From assembly GCA_014529385.2 (NCBI GenBank), contig CM043965.1, forward strand, positions 14,098,412 through 14,133,911: a stretch of DNA of 35,500 nucleotides, written 5' to 3'. Below the pieces are notes generated by a model. The model was not told the DNA's origin, ran no database searches, and worked only from the letters and a program-made list of their open reading frames with translations. The stretch is from Adiantum capillus-veneris. Its lineage: Eukaryota; Streptophyta; Polypodiopsida; Polypodiales; Pteridaceae. Every line of letters begins with the position of its first letter. Position 1 is the first letter of the stretch. A program made the translations under genes and the position numbers. This document shows, in pieces, positions 1 through 10,426 of the stretch.

Positions 1-1176
1 CACTTTCAGGACTTCAAAGTCATGATTGAGAAGGAGACAGATATGAAAATCAAGACATTGAGGTCAGATGGAGGGGGAGAGTACTTCTCCAATGATTTTT
101 CAGATTTTCTGCGAATGCATGGTATACGCAGGCAGTTTACATGCAGATATACTCCACAACAGAATAGGGTCGCAGAAAGGAAAAACAGGCACATTGCAGA
201 GGTTGCACGTGCATTGATGAATGAGAAGCACATGCCTCATCATTTTTGGGCTGAAGCTGTAAATACAGTTGTGTACATTATGAACAGGACACCTACAGCT
301 GCGGTGCATGATGTAATGCCTGAGGAAAAGTTTACAGGTACAAAGCCTGATTTGGCACACTTGAAAGTGTTTGGATGCATAGCTTACGTGCATGTACCAG
401 ATGAGTTGCGTAGGAAATTGGATCCTAAAGCATAGAAATGTATTCTTGTGGGATATTCCCTTGAACAAAAGGGGTACAGGTGCTACAATCCTACTACACG
501 AGAATTACGAGTGAGCAGAGATGTAGTCTGCGACGAGATGAGCAGCTGGTACAGTAATGCATATGGCACTATCGGGGTTGATGTAAAAGATGATGTGGTC
601 GTACAAAATGTGAGGCCACAGTCACACGTTTTGAGTGGACCACAAGAGTCCTCTTCTCGTGGATCTGTTGAGAAGCCATGGAATGGTAGACTACGTACGC
701 AGGTTACTCCACCAGCAGGTACAAGGAATGTATCACGAAAAGGAAAGGAAAAGGTTGATGAACCTCCCTTTATGGTTGATGCATCATTAGGTTTTTCACA
801 TGTAGACATGGATTCAAATGGTTCTAAACAAAGTCTTGATGAGGAATTTGGAATTCCGGCTGTCAGGACACCTGGTGTAAGGAAAGTACAAGAAGATGCT
901 AGAGGGCAAAGGAGTGACCCAGGACCGCGCAGATCTAACAGAGTCAGAAATCCAGTTCAGAAATTGACTTATGATGGGTATCTAGCGCATCACCAAGCCT
1001 ACATGGCTAAGGTGATACAAGATGTGGAGCCCACATGTTTTGAAGATGCAGTTGGAAATGTGCATTGGGATGATGCAATGAATGAAGAGATGGCTGCATT
1101 GGAAGCAAACGACACATGGGAGTTGGTGCCATTGCCAAGTGGCAAGAAAGCTATTGGCTGTAAATGGGTGTATTAA
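1..1176 (+). pseudogene. copia-1 integrase core and C-terminal region (broken)
   Basis: This region would encode the DDE integrase that inserts element cDNA into the host chromosome. Reading frame 1 is open from base 1. It shows the second catalytic Asp in RSDGGGEY (about 64-87), the catalytic Glu in VAERKN (about 170-187), and the copia hallmarks HFWAEAV and LKVFGC. A TAG at 433-435 interrupts the segment DPKA-stop-KCILVGYS. The frame then continues through a low-complexity linker (about 600-1000) to the start of RT (TWELVPLPSGKKAIGCKWVY), where TAA at 1174-1176 stops it. The first catalytic Asp and the zinc-binding region lie upstream of the window. Family assignment is firm, and function is lost. 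Confidence 0.9.
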
Positions 1177-2110
1177 ACCAAGCATAAGGCTGATGGTAAC
1201 ATTGAGAGTCACAAGGCAAGGCTCGTCGCAAAGGGTTATGCACAGACATATGGCATAGACTATGAAGGGACCTTTGCTCCAGTGGCAAAGATGACGACTG
1301 TGAGACCTGTCATAGCAGTGGCTGCATCTAGAGGATGGATTATGCATCAAATGGATGTAAAGAATGCCTTTGAATGGTGAGTTGCAAGAGGAAGTGTATA
1401 TGGATCAGCCACCTGGTTATGTCGATCCAGGTTACCCAGATTATGTATGCAGGCTTCTCAAAGCTTTGTATGGTGTGAAGCAGGGCTCTAGAGCATGGTA
1501 TGACAGGATTGCCAAGTATCTTGTCAGTATTGGGTTTAGAAGAGCTCATGCTGATCATTCACTCTATGTACGTGAGAGTGATGTGGGGATTGTGGTCATT
1601 ACCATATTTGTAGATGACCTTATTATTGTGGGTGACAATGCTATGGAGATTGACCATGTGAAGGGTCTTCTCAAACAGGAGTTTGAAATGAAAGATTTGG
1701 GCGAGTTGCGCTACTTTCTTGGCATTGAGGTGATCAGGACTCCAGAGGGTGTATGGCTGTCATAGAGACAATATGCTTTGGACATGTTGTCAAAGTATGG
1801 TATGGCTGATTGTAAGCCAATTTCTATTCCCTTGGATGTGAATGCAAAGCTGAGTGCAGAGAAGGGTGATGTTGTTGAGGATGTCAAGATGTACAGGAAG
1901 ATTGTGGGTAGTCTAATCTACTTGACTATCACGAGGCCAGACTTGAGCTACACAGTAGGCTTGGAGAGTCAGTTCATGCAGCTTCCGAGGAAGCCACATT
2001 TGGATAGAGTACGACGCACACTTAGGTATGTGCAAGGGACTCTTGACTACGCATTGTTCTATGCAGCAGATGTGCCATTAGCATTGTATGGGTATACAGA
2101 TGCAGATTAG
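1177..2110 (+). pseudogene. copia-1 reverse transcriptase (broken)
   Basis: This is a copia-type reverse transcriptase (RVT_2 family), which would copy element RNA into DNA in the cytoplasmic particle. Visible motifs are [11 protein letters not shown] (about 1213-1245), [15 protein letters not shown] (about 1348-1371), [23 protein letters not shown], and the active-site box FVDDLIIVG near 1608-1634. Two bases are missing next to 1372: frame 1 runs to the AF codons and frame 2 resumes with NGEL, so a Leu codon has lost two bases. Stops at 1763 (TAG) and 2108 (TAG, where copia RNase H usually has Trp in DADWAG) add to the damage. Confidence 0.92.
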
Positions 2111-2562
2111 GCAGGTAGCATTGTTGATAGGAGATCTACAAGTGGCTTCATGTTCTCTTTTGGGAGTGTTGTTGTTACTTGGAGCAGCAAAAAGCAGCCT
2201 ACGGTTGCTTTATCGAGCACAGAGGCCGAGTACAGAGGTGCAGCAGTTGCGACGTGCGAGGTAGCTTGGCTACGCACATTACTTGAGGGCTTGGGAGTGC
2301 AGGTGGACCAGCAGATTGTCATCCATTGTGACAACCTCAGCAGCATGCAGTTGGCTAGGAACCCAGTGTTCCATGCCAAGACCAAGCACATAGAGGTCCA
2401 TTACCACTACGTTCGAGAGCGAGTGTTGGCGGGCGACATCGACTTGGTCTACGTCAGCACATAGGAGCAAATAGCGGATATCTTTACCAAGGCCCTCAGA
2501 GTTGAGAAGCTTCGATATTTCCGGACTATGCTTGGACTCTGCGACATGCAGAGCTCGAGGGG
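2111..2562 (+). pseudogene. copia-1 RNase H (broken)
   Basis: This is the C-terminal RNase H of the copia-1 polyprotein, which would remove RNA from the RNA-DNA hybrid during reverse transcription. It is in the same frame as the preceding RT. Motifs visible are RRSTSGFMF, SSKKQPTVALSSTEAEY (catalytic Glu), HCDNLSS (catalytic Asp) and KTKHIEVHYHYVRE. TAG at 2462-2464 truncates it before the final IFTKALRVEKL block, which is still readable downstream. The domain ends just upstream of the polypurine tract. Confidence 0.9.
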
Positions 2563-2565
2563 GAG
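2551..2565 (+). other. copia-1 polypurine tract
   Basis: The purine-rich run GAGCTCGAGGGGGAG lies directly before the TGTTGAGATG that opens the LTR. This is the expected place of the plus-strand primer of reverse transcription. Confidence 0.75.
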
Positions 2566-2892
2566 TGTTGAGATGTCGAGCTCTACATCTTGAGCTGGCA
2601 TCCACTACGGGTCTTGGCCGCTTACGGCATTTACTCACTGGCGCGTTAGGTGACCGACACGGAGGATCTCTGCTAGTGATTCTACAGCTAGACTACACTT
2701 ATAGTGCCAGCCTAGTATGCTTCTAGCGAGTTCACACTTAGTGACCGCATGTACATATGTGCTACTTTTCAGCTTTAGCACTTAGTCATTTTTGTACTCT
2801 CTTTTCTGTGAAGAAGAAGAAGAAGCTTTCCATCTTTGTGTGCTTTGTGCTTGTCTTGTGTAGCTCTCTTGCATCCTCATTCTTTACATACA
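2566..2892 (+). repeat. copia-1 3' LTR
   Basis: It starts with TGTTGAGATG right after the polypurine tract and ends with TACATACA just before the copia-2 coding sequence resumes at 2893. About 327 bp, bounded by TG and CA. The right edge is inferred from the CA and from the start of foreign coding sequence, because the partner LTR is outside the window. It contains a GAAGAAGAAGAAGAAG run near 2812-2826. Confidence 0.7.
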
Positions 2893-2893
2893 T

Positions 2894-3595
2894 GATGCTG
2901 GCGATCCTACTGATGTCACTCTTTACCAAACTGCTGTTGGCTGCCTCATTTATGTATGCAACAAGAGGCCAGCTATTCAGTTTGCAGTCTCATAGGTCAG
3001 CAGATTAATGCATAGCCCAGGGTCTAAGCATTGGCAGGCTGTCAAGAGGACTTTTTGCTACCTTAGTGGCACTTTACATCTTGGCTTGTTTTATCCCAAG
3101 GGGGGATCATTTCCGCCAAACTTACATGCGTTTTCGGACTCAGATTGGGCTGGTTGTTTTGACACGCAAGTGTCCACAAGTGGTTTTTGTTTCATGCTTG
3201 GTAGTTCATGTATATCATGGTTGAGCAAGAAGCAACCTACTGTGGCCACTGTGAGTTGTGAGGCTGAGTACAGGGCAATCTTCACAGCTACGGTTGAGTG
3301 TGTATGGATCAGATGCCTTATGGCTGATTTGGGTGTTGGACAGGACACTGCCAACACTATCTACACTGACAGTCAGAGCGCATTGGCAGTTGCGAGGAAC
3401 CCAATTTTTCATGCTCGCACAAAGCACATTGAGGTGCATTACCACTATGTCAGGGAGAGGCTCTCAGCAGGAGAGATCAGCTTGGCTTATTTGCCAACAC
3501 AGGACAACCTTGCAAATCTTTTCACAAAGGCATTGTCTCGTGAGAAGCTTGAAGCTTTCCGCAAAGCTTTGGGCTTACTCCCCTTTGTGGACTGA
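2894..3595 (+). pseudogene. copia-2 RT end and RNase H
   Basis: Frame 2 reads the final RT block (LYQTAVGCLIYVCNKRPAIQ) and then a whole copia RNase H domain. One in-frame TAG at 2993-2995 is the only stop. After it, open reading continues to the natural stop at 3593-3595. RNase H motifs are SDSDWAGC, STSGFCF, SKKQPTVATVSCEAEY (catalytic Glu), TDSQSAL (catalytic Asp) and KTKHIEVHYHYVRER. The protein ends LFTKALSREKLEAFRKALGL, which is typical for the family. It is related to the copia-1 RNase H but clearly a different family by sequence. Confidence 0.9.
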
Positions 3596-3655
3596 TCCTG
3601 TCCTCAGGGCATGGCACTTCCCTTTACTCATGTGCCAGCTCTCGTTCACCGCATC

Positions 3656-3670
3656 ACTCCAGGGGGGATT
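3656..3670 (+). other. copia-2 polypurine tract
   Basis: The purine run AGGGGGGATT lies immediately before TGTTACCATA, the LTR start, as expected for the plus-strand primer. Confidence 0.7.
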
Positions 3671-3897
3671 TGTTACCATATACATGTGGTGATGATGTGT
3701 GTGAACACACTAGGACCACTGGGGAAATTTTTCCCTCTTTAGGAGGTTTTTTCCCCCGTGCATTGTATATATGCCTATCACTCTAGGGCTATCTATCTTT
3801 CCATTGCACACTAAGTAATACACTCTCTATTGTGTGCCTTGAGCTTCCTTCGTCTTCTCCAAGCTGTGTGTGTTTCTTTGCAACCCTAATTCCAACA
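3671..3897 (+). repeat. copia-2 3' LTR
   Basis: 227 bp beginning TGTTACC and ending TTCCAACA, so the ends form the short inverted repeat TGTT/AACA common in copia LTRs. It contains a TATA-like TATATAT at 3766-3772, about 95 bp inside the LTR. The boundary is supported on the left by the polypurine tract and on the right by the start of gypsy-1 sequence. Confidence 0.82.
3764..3773 (+). promoter_or_regulatory. TATA box in copia-2 LTR
   Basis: TGTATATATG is placed where a U3 promoter would be in this short LTR. Transcription from here is not demonstrable from sequence. Confidence 0.4.
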
Positions 3898-3941
3898 AGA
3901 GGATGCTCATTGCAAAGAATCACTTCTCTCCTATGCTTAGG

Positions 3942-4419
3942 GAAATGAAGGGAGCATGATGCCCTCGTCTTGTTTGACCCTCACTCTACTCACAACTTCA
4001 CATCAATGGAGTTGGCCACCAAGTTGGGCATTCAATGTTTTGAGATGGGAGATGTTGTAACTGCTGATACCACTTTCAAGGGACAACAAGCCTCGGTTGC
4101 TCCCTTGATTGGGAAGTTGAGGCTTCATGTCCAAAGCTATGTCGACAAAGAAGACTTCTTTATCTCTCCTCTCCAACATGAGTATGCTATCCTAGGGGCA
4201 CCATGGTTCAACCGCATGGTTGCCAACATGAAGTTCCCTGAAAGGAGAATCTACTTTACCTACAGGGGAAATAATATATATATAGATACTAATGAGTTAG
4301 GCTGTACTATACCACGTGTAAATACTCCTGCTCTTGATAAATCAATGAAGAGCTCAATTTTCGCGTACATGATTTTTGTCAAAGAGTCCCTAAAAGGTCC
4401 TATGTTTCATCAAATGTAA
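3942..4419 (+). pseudogene. gypsy-1 aspartic protease region
   Basis: Retropepsin-like domain that would cleave the gag-pol polyprotein. The sequence LFDPHSTHNFTSMELATKLG (about 3970-4030) aligns with the usual LFDSGATHNFIS block. The catalytic Asp is present, but the following Ser-Gly-Ala is Pro-His-Ser here. The second conserved block reads ILGAPWFN (about 4189-4212), the retropepsin ILG motif. The reading frame ends at 4419, and RT starts six bases later in another frame. Coding upstream of 3942 is cut by the copia-2 insertion. Confidence 0.8.
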
Positions 4420-4424
4420 ATGGT

Positions 4425-5290
4425 ATGAATCAAGAAGAGTTAGACTTGTCTAAATTACTTAAAAAATTCCAAGATGTGTTCATCGATGATATCCCTATGG
4501 ACTTAACCCCAAAACGAGGGGATGATGACGATCGAATTGAGCTCCTATCAGGAAGCTCACCGCCTAACAAGCCTCCTTCTCAAGTTTCTCAATCTCAACA
4601 AGAGGAGATCACAAGGCAAGTACAAGAATTGGTAGACAAAGGGATGGTGACGCCTAGCTCCTCTCGCTTTTGTTCTACAGTCCTTTTAGTGCAAAAGAAA
4701 AATGGTACATACTGCATGTGTGTGGACTATCGCGCACTAAACCATATCACTATCAAACACAGATTTCCGGTACCTCGGGTAGATGATCTGTTTGATAAGC
4801 TACAAGGCTCTACCTACTTCAATAGGATTGACCTTAAAAAGTGGCTACCATCAAATAAGAATAGTGAATGAAGATATCCTAAAGACCGCATTTTGTACAA
4901 CGTTTGGCCTTTATGAATATCTAGTCATGCCTTTTGGCTTGACTAATGCACCAGCCACGTTCAATCAATTAATGGAGAAAAATTTTAGACCCTATTGCAA
5001 ATTCACTGGAGTGTTGATGATATCATCATCTACTCCAAGTCCTTGGAGGAACACAAGCAACATCTCCAAGAGATTTTTAAAACATTGAGGGAGAACAAGC
5101 TTTTTCTCAATAAAAAGAAAAGCGAATTTTTCCTTCAAGAGATTCAATACTTAGGTCATATTATCTCTCAAGATGGTATCCGTATGGATCCATCAAAGTT
5201 GGAGGTAATAAAAGTATGGTCTAATCCAAGGAATCTACATGAGCTAAGAATCTTTATTGGTATGTGTGTGTGCATACTATAGATGCTTCA
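4425..5290 (+). pseudogene. gypsy-1 reverse transcriptase (frameshifted)
   Basis: RVT_1-type gypsy reverse transcriptase in three frames. The first piece (4425 to about 4840) holds LVDKGMVTPSSS, LVQKKNGTYCMCVDYRALN and [15 protein letters not shown]. The second (about 4840-5015) holds SGYHQIR and [17 protein letters not shown]. The third (about 5010-5280) holds the active site VDDIIIYS and YLGHIISQDGIRMDPSKLE. The active-site Asp pair sits beside a frame change: the bases before it read FTGV rather than the usual V-Y. Family assignment is certain. Confidence 0.92.
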
Positions 5291-5761
5291 TAGCAAAATT
5301 CTCTCAAATAGAACGACCATTACATGACTTAACAAAGAAGAACATTAAGTATTCATGGACTGTTAAGGAGAAAAATTCTTTTGACAAGCTCAAAGAGAAG
5401 CTTACCTCCCAATCAATCCTCATGCTTCTGGATCTCTCAAAGCCATTTAAGGTCCAATGTGATGCTTGTGGTGATTGCCTAGGGGCAGTCTTGCGTCAAG
5501 AAGGGCATGCCATAGCATATGAGAGCTGAAGGCTCAATATGGATGAACAAGTCTTGGGCATTTATGAGAAAGAGCTTTTAGCTGTTCTACATGCCCAAGA
5601 CACATGGAAGCACTATTTATTGGGGACTCCATTTATTCTACAAACCAACCACCAAAGTCTCAAGTACTTCATGACACAAACCAAGCTTTTTAAAAAGGTC
5701 GGAAAAATCTCTTTCGCAATTTAATTTTCATATTGCTCACATTGCTGGTAAGCACAATCAA
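5257..5761 (+). pseudogene. gypsy-1 RNase H (broken)
   Basis: RNase H of the pol polyprotein. Blocks seen are YYRCFIAKFSQIERPLHDL (the connection), VQCDACGDCLGAVLRQEG (catalytic Asp near 5461), YEKELLAVLHA (catalytic Glu) and LLGTPFILQTNHQSLKYF (Asp replaced by Asn in the usual TDHQSL). A TGA at 5527-5529 and a frame change near 5700 break it. The catalytic Asp to Asn change would itself inactivate the domain. Confidence 0.88.
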
Positions 5762-7041
5762 GTGGCCGATACACTTTCACAACGACCAAAATTTAATGTT
5801 GGGTCTATAGCAACTCACAATGATCTATCTTCTACGAGAGGTGAGTATGCTACTAACCCTGACTTTAAAGAAATAATGTCAGCCCTTGCTTTAAGGAAGA
5901 AAGAGGAACCATTCACCTTGCAGGATGATTATCTTGTCCATGGCAATAGGCTATGTGTTACCCACTCCCTTTGTGAGAAAGTCGTGTATGAATCCCATGC
6001 TCCTCCCTATGCGGGGCATAGAGGCATTCAACCTACTCTTTGAGGAGTAGAGACGTACTTTTATTGGCCTACCATGAAAGTGGACATACAAGAGTATGTT
6101 TCAAAATGTTTTGTATGCCAAAAGACCAAGTATGATAGAGGAAAGCAACCTAGATTGATCCATCCATTGCCAATCCCTAATTCACCATGGGAGAGTATAT
6201 CCATGGATTCTATCTTTGGATTACCCAAGTCTATCCATGGGAATACGGGTATATGGACAATAGTCGATAGGTTTAGCAAGCAAGCACACTTTATTCATGT
6301 TAAAAGGACTATTCAGGAACACCAAATGGAAACCCTCTTTATATCCCAGATTTTGAAACACCATGGGTTGCCAACATCCATCGTGTTAGATAGAGATCCT
6401 AGAACGACCATTAATTTTTGGAAAGGTCTCTTTGAAAATCTAGGTGCAAGATTGAATTTCTCTTTGGCTTATCACCCACAAACGGATGGCCAAAGTGAGA
6501 TAGCCAATCTTATAATTCTTCTACTAATGACCTATGTTACAGAAGTAGATAAACGCTCACAATGGGAAAAGTACTTACCTCTTGTAGAGTATGCGTACAA
6601 TAGTACTATCCATACTTCTACGGGCAAAGCACCTTTTGAAATCATTGAGGGAAGACCTAAAAGTCACTTGCTACTTAAAGTACATGGGAAAATCTTCGTT
6701 GTCGATGAGTATAGCCGTGACCTACAAGAATCTTTTCAAAAGATTAAGGAGGCTATATCCATCTCTCAACAAAAGCAAAAAGCTACCGTTGATAAGCATA
6801 GAAGGGCCTTAACGTTCAAAGAAAATGATTTGGGCCTACTTAAGTTTCCCAAGACAAACGACGGGCAAAGATCCTACGGGCCATCAAAAGTATTATGCTA
6901 AACTAGCAAAAAGATACTATGGTCCTTTTCGAATTTTGAAGCCAAGCAATGAGGTGGCTTATCAACTCAAGTTTCCCAACCATTGGCTCATACACAATGC
7001 TTTTCATGTGAGCCTACTTAAGCCCTACAAAGGAGAGCCAC
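5762..7041 (+). pseudogene. gypsy-1 integrase, 5' part (interrupted by gypsy-2)
   Basis: DDE integrase. The zinc-binding HHCC region is readable: ESHAPPYAGHRG (about 5989-6020) and CFVCQKTK (about 6110-6130). A TGA at 6041-6043 lies between its halves. Catalytic residues are all present: Asp in SMDSI (6206-6208), Asp in VLDRDPR (6389-6391), Glu in DGQSEIAN (6497-6499). A frame change near 6830 leads to the GPY/F module YYGPFRIL and the end block FHVSLLKPYKGEP. The last host codon in frame is CCA at 7038-7040. The next base belongs to the codon completed at 18128-18129. Confidence 0.92.
7038..7041 (+). repeat. left target-site duplication of gypsy-2
   Basis: CCAC just before the LTR start TGACACGAG is repeated at 18124-18127 just after the other LTR. 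Removing gypsy-2 and one CCAC restores continuous gypsy-1 coding (residues G-E-P-P-S-E-P). Ty3/gypsy duplications are usually 5 bp, so four matching bases may be a decayed 5-bp copy (GCCAC/ACCAC). Confidence 0.85.
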
Positions 7042-7292
7042 TGACACGAGTTTAGCCGCACTACACTCTAGCTCACCCGGAGACTGCTGATCATGGCTGG
7101 CCTTTGAAGCCAAGGCCGTAGGAACCGACCCCATTTGGGGAGCATAAAATAAACAAAACAAAAAATCTTTTTCTTTCTTTTCTTGCATGTTGCTACCGCC
7201 ACCTCGTCTTCCCTTTGATCGTGCGCCCACAGTGGGCCGCCCCCCGCCTTGGCACCACCCTCTCCATCTCTCCTCCATTATCATCAAAGGAA

Positions 7293-7295
<3 letters not shown>

Positions 7296-7386
<91 letters not shown>
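7296..7386 (+). repeat. (CT)n microsatellite
   Basis: About 91 bp of uninterrupted CT dinucleotide. The corresponding array in the other LTR is the GA run at 17515-17581. Open frames here read only Ser-Leu or Arg-Glu repeats and are not genes. Confidence 0.98.
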
Positions 7387-7388
<2 letters not shown>

Positions 7389-7548
7389 CTCCGCCAACCC
7401 AACTCACGCTCTCCCTCTCTCTCCGTTCCTGTGTCGGCAATTGCCCCACAAGGCAATAATATCTCTCTCTCTCTTACCCACACCCACTCACACACACACT
7501 CTCCCTCACCCGCTCTCTTAGCCAGTCCCCTCACGCTCTCCCTTGTTT

Positions 7549-7664
<116 letters not shown>

Positions 7665-7717
7665 TCGTTCTCGTTCTCGTTATTTACACACACGCCCACA
7701 GACTCTCACACACACCC

Positions 7718-7720
<3 letters not shown>

Positions 7721-7786
<66 letters not shown>
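7721..7786 (+). repeat. (CA)n microsatellite
   Basis: 66 bp of AC dinucleotide. The matching array in the 3' LTR is about 20 bp (17205-17224, GT). Confidence 0.97.
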
Positions 7787-7788
<2 letters not shown>

Positions 7789-7931
7789 CCTCCCCCTCTC
7801 ACCCCCCCGCTTCACTCACCCTCTCTCTCCTTCTCTTGTTCTCTATGTAGTCGGCGAGCCAAGAAAAAAAAATCTCTCATTCACTCTCGTTTCCACACAC
7901 ATACTTGCCGAGACACACTCACCCACATACA

Positions 7932-7932
<1 letters not shown>

Positions 7933-7990
<58 letters not shown>
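7933..7990 (+). repeat. (CA)n microsatellite
   Basis: 58 bp of CA dinucleotide. The matching GT array in the 3' LTR (16939-17056) is twice as long. Confidence 0.97.
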
Positions 7991-7991
<1 letters not shown>

Positions 7992-8360
7992 TTGCTCATA
8001 GCTAGCCTATGAGACACACACACTAGCACTCATGAATGGACATGCACACATGCACACCCGCCATCAAAGAGGTAAATACACCCAAGCACGCACAGACAAC
8101 GCACATGTACAAACAAGATCAACCAACCAAGGCATTACCAGAAGGCCACCACAACAAGAACGAGCCCAGTGCACCCACATTGTCGCAGCCACCGCCAACA
8201 TGTGCAGAGTAACATAAAGGAAATGCGACCAGAAGGTACCCCAATACGACACGGTGGCATCATGCAACAAAGGACCAGGAGCGGCAGCATAAAACGACAC
8301 CAGTTTTTGGCAGCATTACCAGCCACCCGGACCATCAACAACACCCATTGTAAATACCCC

Positions 8361-8664
8361 GGATCTCCACTCTTCTCTAATAACCTAGCCAGTGGCTAGT
8401 GAATTGTAAAAAAACTCCCCACCCCACTCTCACCTCCCTTCTCTCTATCTCTACCTTCTTTCCCTCTCTAGCTCTCTCACTAGAGAGAGCTAGAGAGTCA
8501 TGTAGACTCTTCGGATCTCCACTCTTCTCTAATAACCTAGCTAGTGGCTAGTGAATTGTAAAAAAACTCCCCACCCCACTCTTACCTCCCTTATCTCTAT
8601 CTCTACCTTCTTTCCCTCTCTAGCTCTCTCACTAGATGACTCTCTCACTAGAGAGTCATCTAGA
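8361..8664 (+). repeat. 152-bp tandem duplication in gypsy-2 5' LTR
   Basis: Two near-identical units begin GGATCTCCACTCTTCTC at 8361 and 8513. The 3' LTR carries a single unit (minus strand, about 16420-16570), so the duplication arose in this LTR after insertion. Each unit ends in a perfect hairpin (8464-8497 and 8632-8663). Confidence 0.9.
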
Positions 8665-9530
8665 CTCTCTGCAGTGACCAATGGGTATTTGCAAGGACCA
8701 TTGGGCACTAACGCACCTCACAATCTAGGGAGCTCACGGGTCATTCTTGTTGCAAGCATGGGCGTTCTAGCATTGGCAACATCACCACCACCACCAGTCT
8801 CCACCCACACCATGGTTGAATTATTGCTAGTCATGGCCACCCCATGCACATAAGGCACTTATTATCACCCCACAAGGCAGCATGACCACACTAGGATTGA
8901 GTGCATCGACACCATGCTACCTTCGGCCACTCTCAATGCTAGTGATTGACGTCGATGGTGGCTGCATCATCTTTGTGTTTCCATCAACTAACCTCCCACT
9001 AACGTGCTAACATCGCTAACTCCAAAGTTCGCCATGCACCATATGGCGCTCGCATTCCATCATGCATCCCCAGTGTTAGGAGCAAGGTTGGTATCAGCCA
9101 AGATCACCGTCTGTAAGTATCATCATCATTAATAACGTGTGCAATTCTAACATGATCTTTGAGTCCATTCTCTCTTCTCCTTAGCTTTGTTCTCCCCATA
9201 TCCATGGAGATGATTCTTCTCTTGTATATCACTCTACTTGTATTTCATCAAGTGCACTATCACCAGTCAGTCATGCTCCATTCTGATCTTTTGCACATAC
9301 CTCTCGCGTGCACACACTTTTGACCTTTTTCACATACGTCTCCTGTGCACAAACTCCTGATTGTTGACTAGGCATTCTCTCTATCCAGACGTGGCTATCT
9401 CATCATGTTATGTTGGCTACCTGGATGGCATCTCACTCCTGCCACTCTAGGTCATCTATGTATGCGTCCTAGCCACACACACACTAGGTGGTGCCCCTTA
9501 GAATTATAGGATAGCAAACCTTAGGTGCTA

Positions 9531-9547
9531 CCCCCCCCCCCCCCCCC
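9531..9547 (+). repeat. poly-C run
   Basis: 17 consecutive C following GGTGCTA. The 3' LTR has only five C at the same place (18041-18045). Confidence 0.95.
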
Positions 9548-9622
9548 GAGATGATGTGTGGGGATTTCAGGCTATGTCTGGTGTAGAGGCCACCCCACCT
9601 GGCATGGCATGTCTGACTATCA

Positions 9623-10426
9623 TTTTCTTGGGGTCCCCACTAAGGATCCTTTCATGAAACCCTTCAGTTTACAAGACTGAAAACCCTAACCTTTTGTGGA
9701 TGGATGAGTGGTTAGCAGGGTTTGCTAACTAGAGGATAGAAGAAGAAGAGCTCCAAGCACAGCTGGACGAACTTCGCATCTCCATCGAGGCTCGAGTGCC
9801 ACACATAGCAGTGATAGATTTGCAGTGGGAAAGACAACCAACATGTCAGACTCAGTGGGGGATATACATAGCCCGTGTGCCAAGGAGAAGAAGGAGGAGG
9901 TCGAGACCATGTCCGCAACCTACGACCAACCCGCAACAACAAGATGGAGGGATCTCAACATAGTAGAGAGTCAAGATGATTCTACTTAGAATCGGGTAAC
10001 TCAAGTCACAGAGGTAACTATCAAAATTAGTTTCCAAGTTGCACCTGATGCTGCAACACAGATAATGGAAGAACATGCTCATGCTCTCACTAGAGATACT
10101 AGGGATCTACTAAGTCTGTTTTAGGAAAGGACACCACACATTCCAATATGAGTACGTTCAATCAATGTAATACTGGATTGGAAGGCTCACTACTAGCACA
10201 TCATCAACACTATGCTGGGAGGGGAGTGCTTCTTTGAGGTTCGAGCATCAGATTAGCCATTTGTCCTACCTTTGGTACAAGGCAATGTACCATTTGAGTT
10301 TTTAATCTATGTTCTAGTATAGAAAGGGTATACACGCCTTCTTGTAAAGAAAAATAAATAAAAATATTTTGGTTGTAAGCTAAGCAATGTATCTTTCTAG
10401 CTCTCTCTCTCTCTCTCTCATTAAGC
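9623..10426 (+). other. gypsy-2 leader with decayed coding remnants
   Basis: Sequence between the 5' LTR and gag. A primer-binding site is expected at its start, but the bases TTTTCTTGGGGTCCCC do not match the initiator-Met type, and I cannot name the tRNA. About 9690-9900 reads as a charged peptide containing EEEELQAQLDELRISIEAR, interrupted by stops. It may be an upstream gag piece or chance. A short CT array lies at 10401-10419. Confidence 0.5.

Larger units (their letters stand above)
1..2892 (+). mobile_element. copia-1: 3' part of a Ty1/copia LTR retrotransposon
   Basis: The window opens inside the integrase of a copia-type polyprotein. Domain order is integrase, RT, RNase H, PPT, LTR, which is the Ty1/copia order (integrase before RT). 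The 5' LTR, gag and protease lie outside the window. Five in-frame stops (TAG 433, TAA 1174, TAG 1763, TAG 2108, TAG 2462) and one 2-bp deletion near 1372 make it defective. The element ends at about 2892, where the RNase H domain of a different copia family begins abruptly. It therefore probably inserted into copia-2. The left flank is off-window, so the target duplication cannot be checked. Confidence 0.9.
2893..3897 (+). mobile_element. copia-2: 3' end of a second Ty1/copia element
   Basis: Only the end of RT, the RNase H and a 3' LTR of a second copia family are present. The coding sequence starts abruptly at about 2893, next to the copia-1 LTR. The upstream part should lie left of copia-1, outside the window. 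The element ends at 3897, where gypsy-1 sequence begins, so copia-2 appears to have inserted into gypsy-1. Confidence 0.85.
3898..7041 (+). mobile_element. gypsy-1, first part (protease to integrase)
   Basis: A Ty3/gypsy element with the order protease, RT, RNase H, integrase. It lacks its 5' LTR and gag, which must lie left of the copia insertions. At 7041 it stops inside a codon, and the same reading frame resumes at 18124 after the whole gypsy-2 element. At least six frameshifts are needed to read it (near 4420, 4840, 5015, 5265, 5700 and 6830), so it is long dead. Confidence 0.88.

Noticed and set aside
9623-9645. Primer-binding site of gypsy-2
   Set aside because: TTGGGGTCCCCACT does not match the initiator-Met type, and I could not match it to another tRNA by eye. 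Left unassigned.
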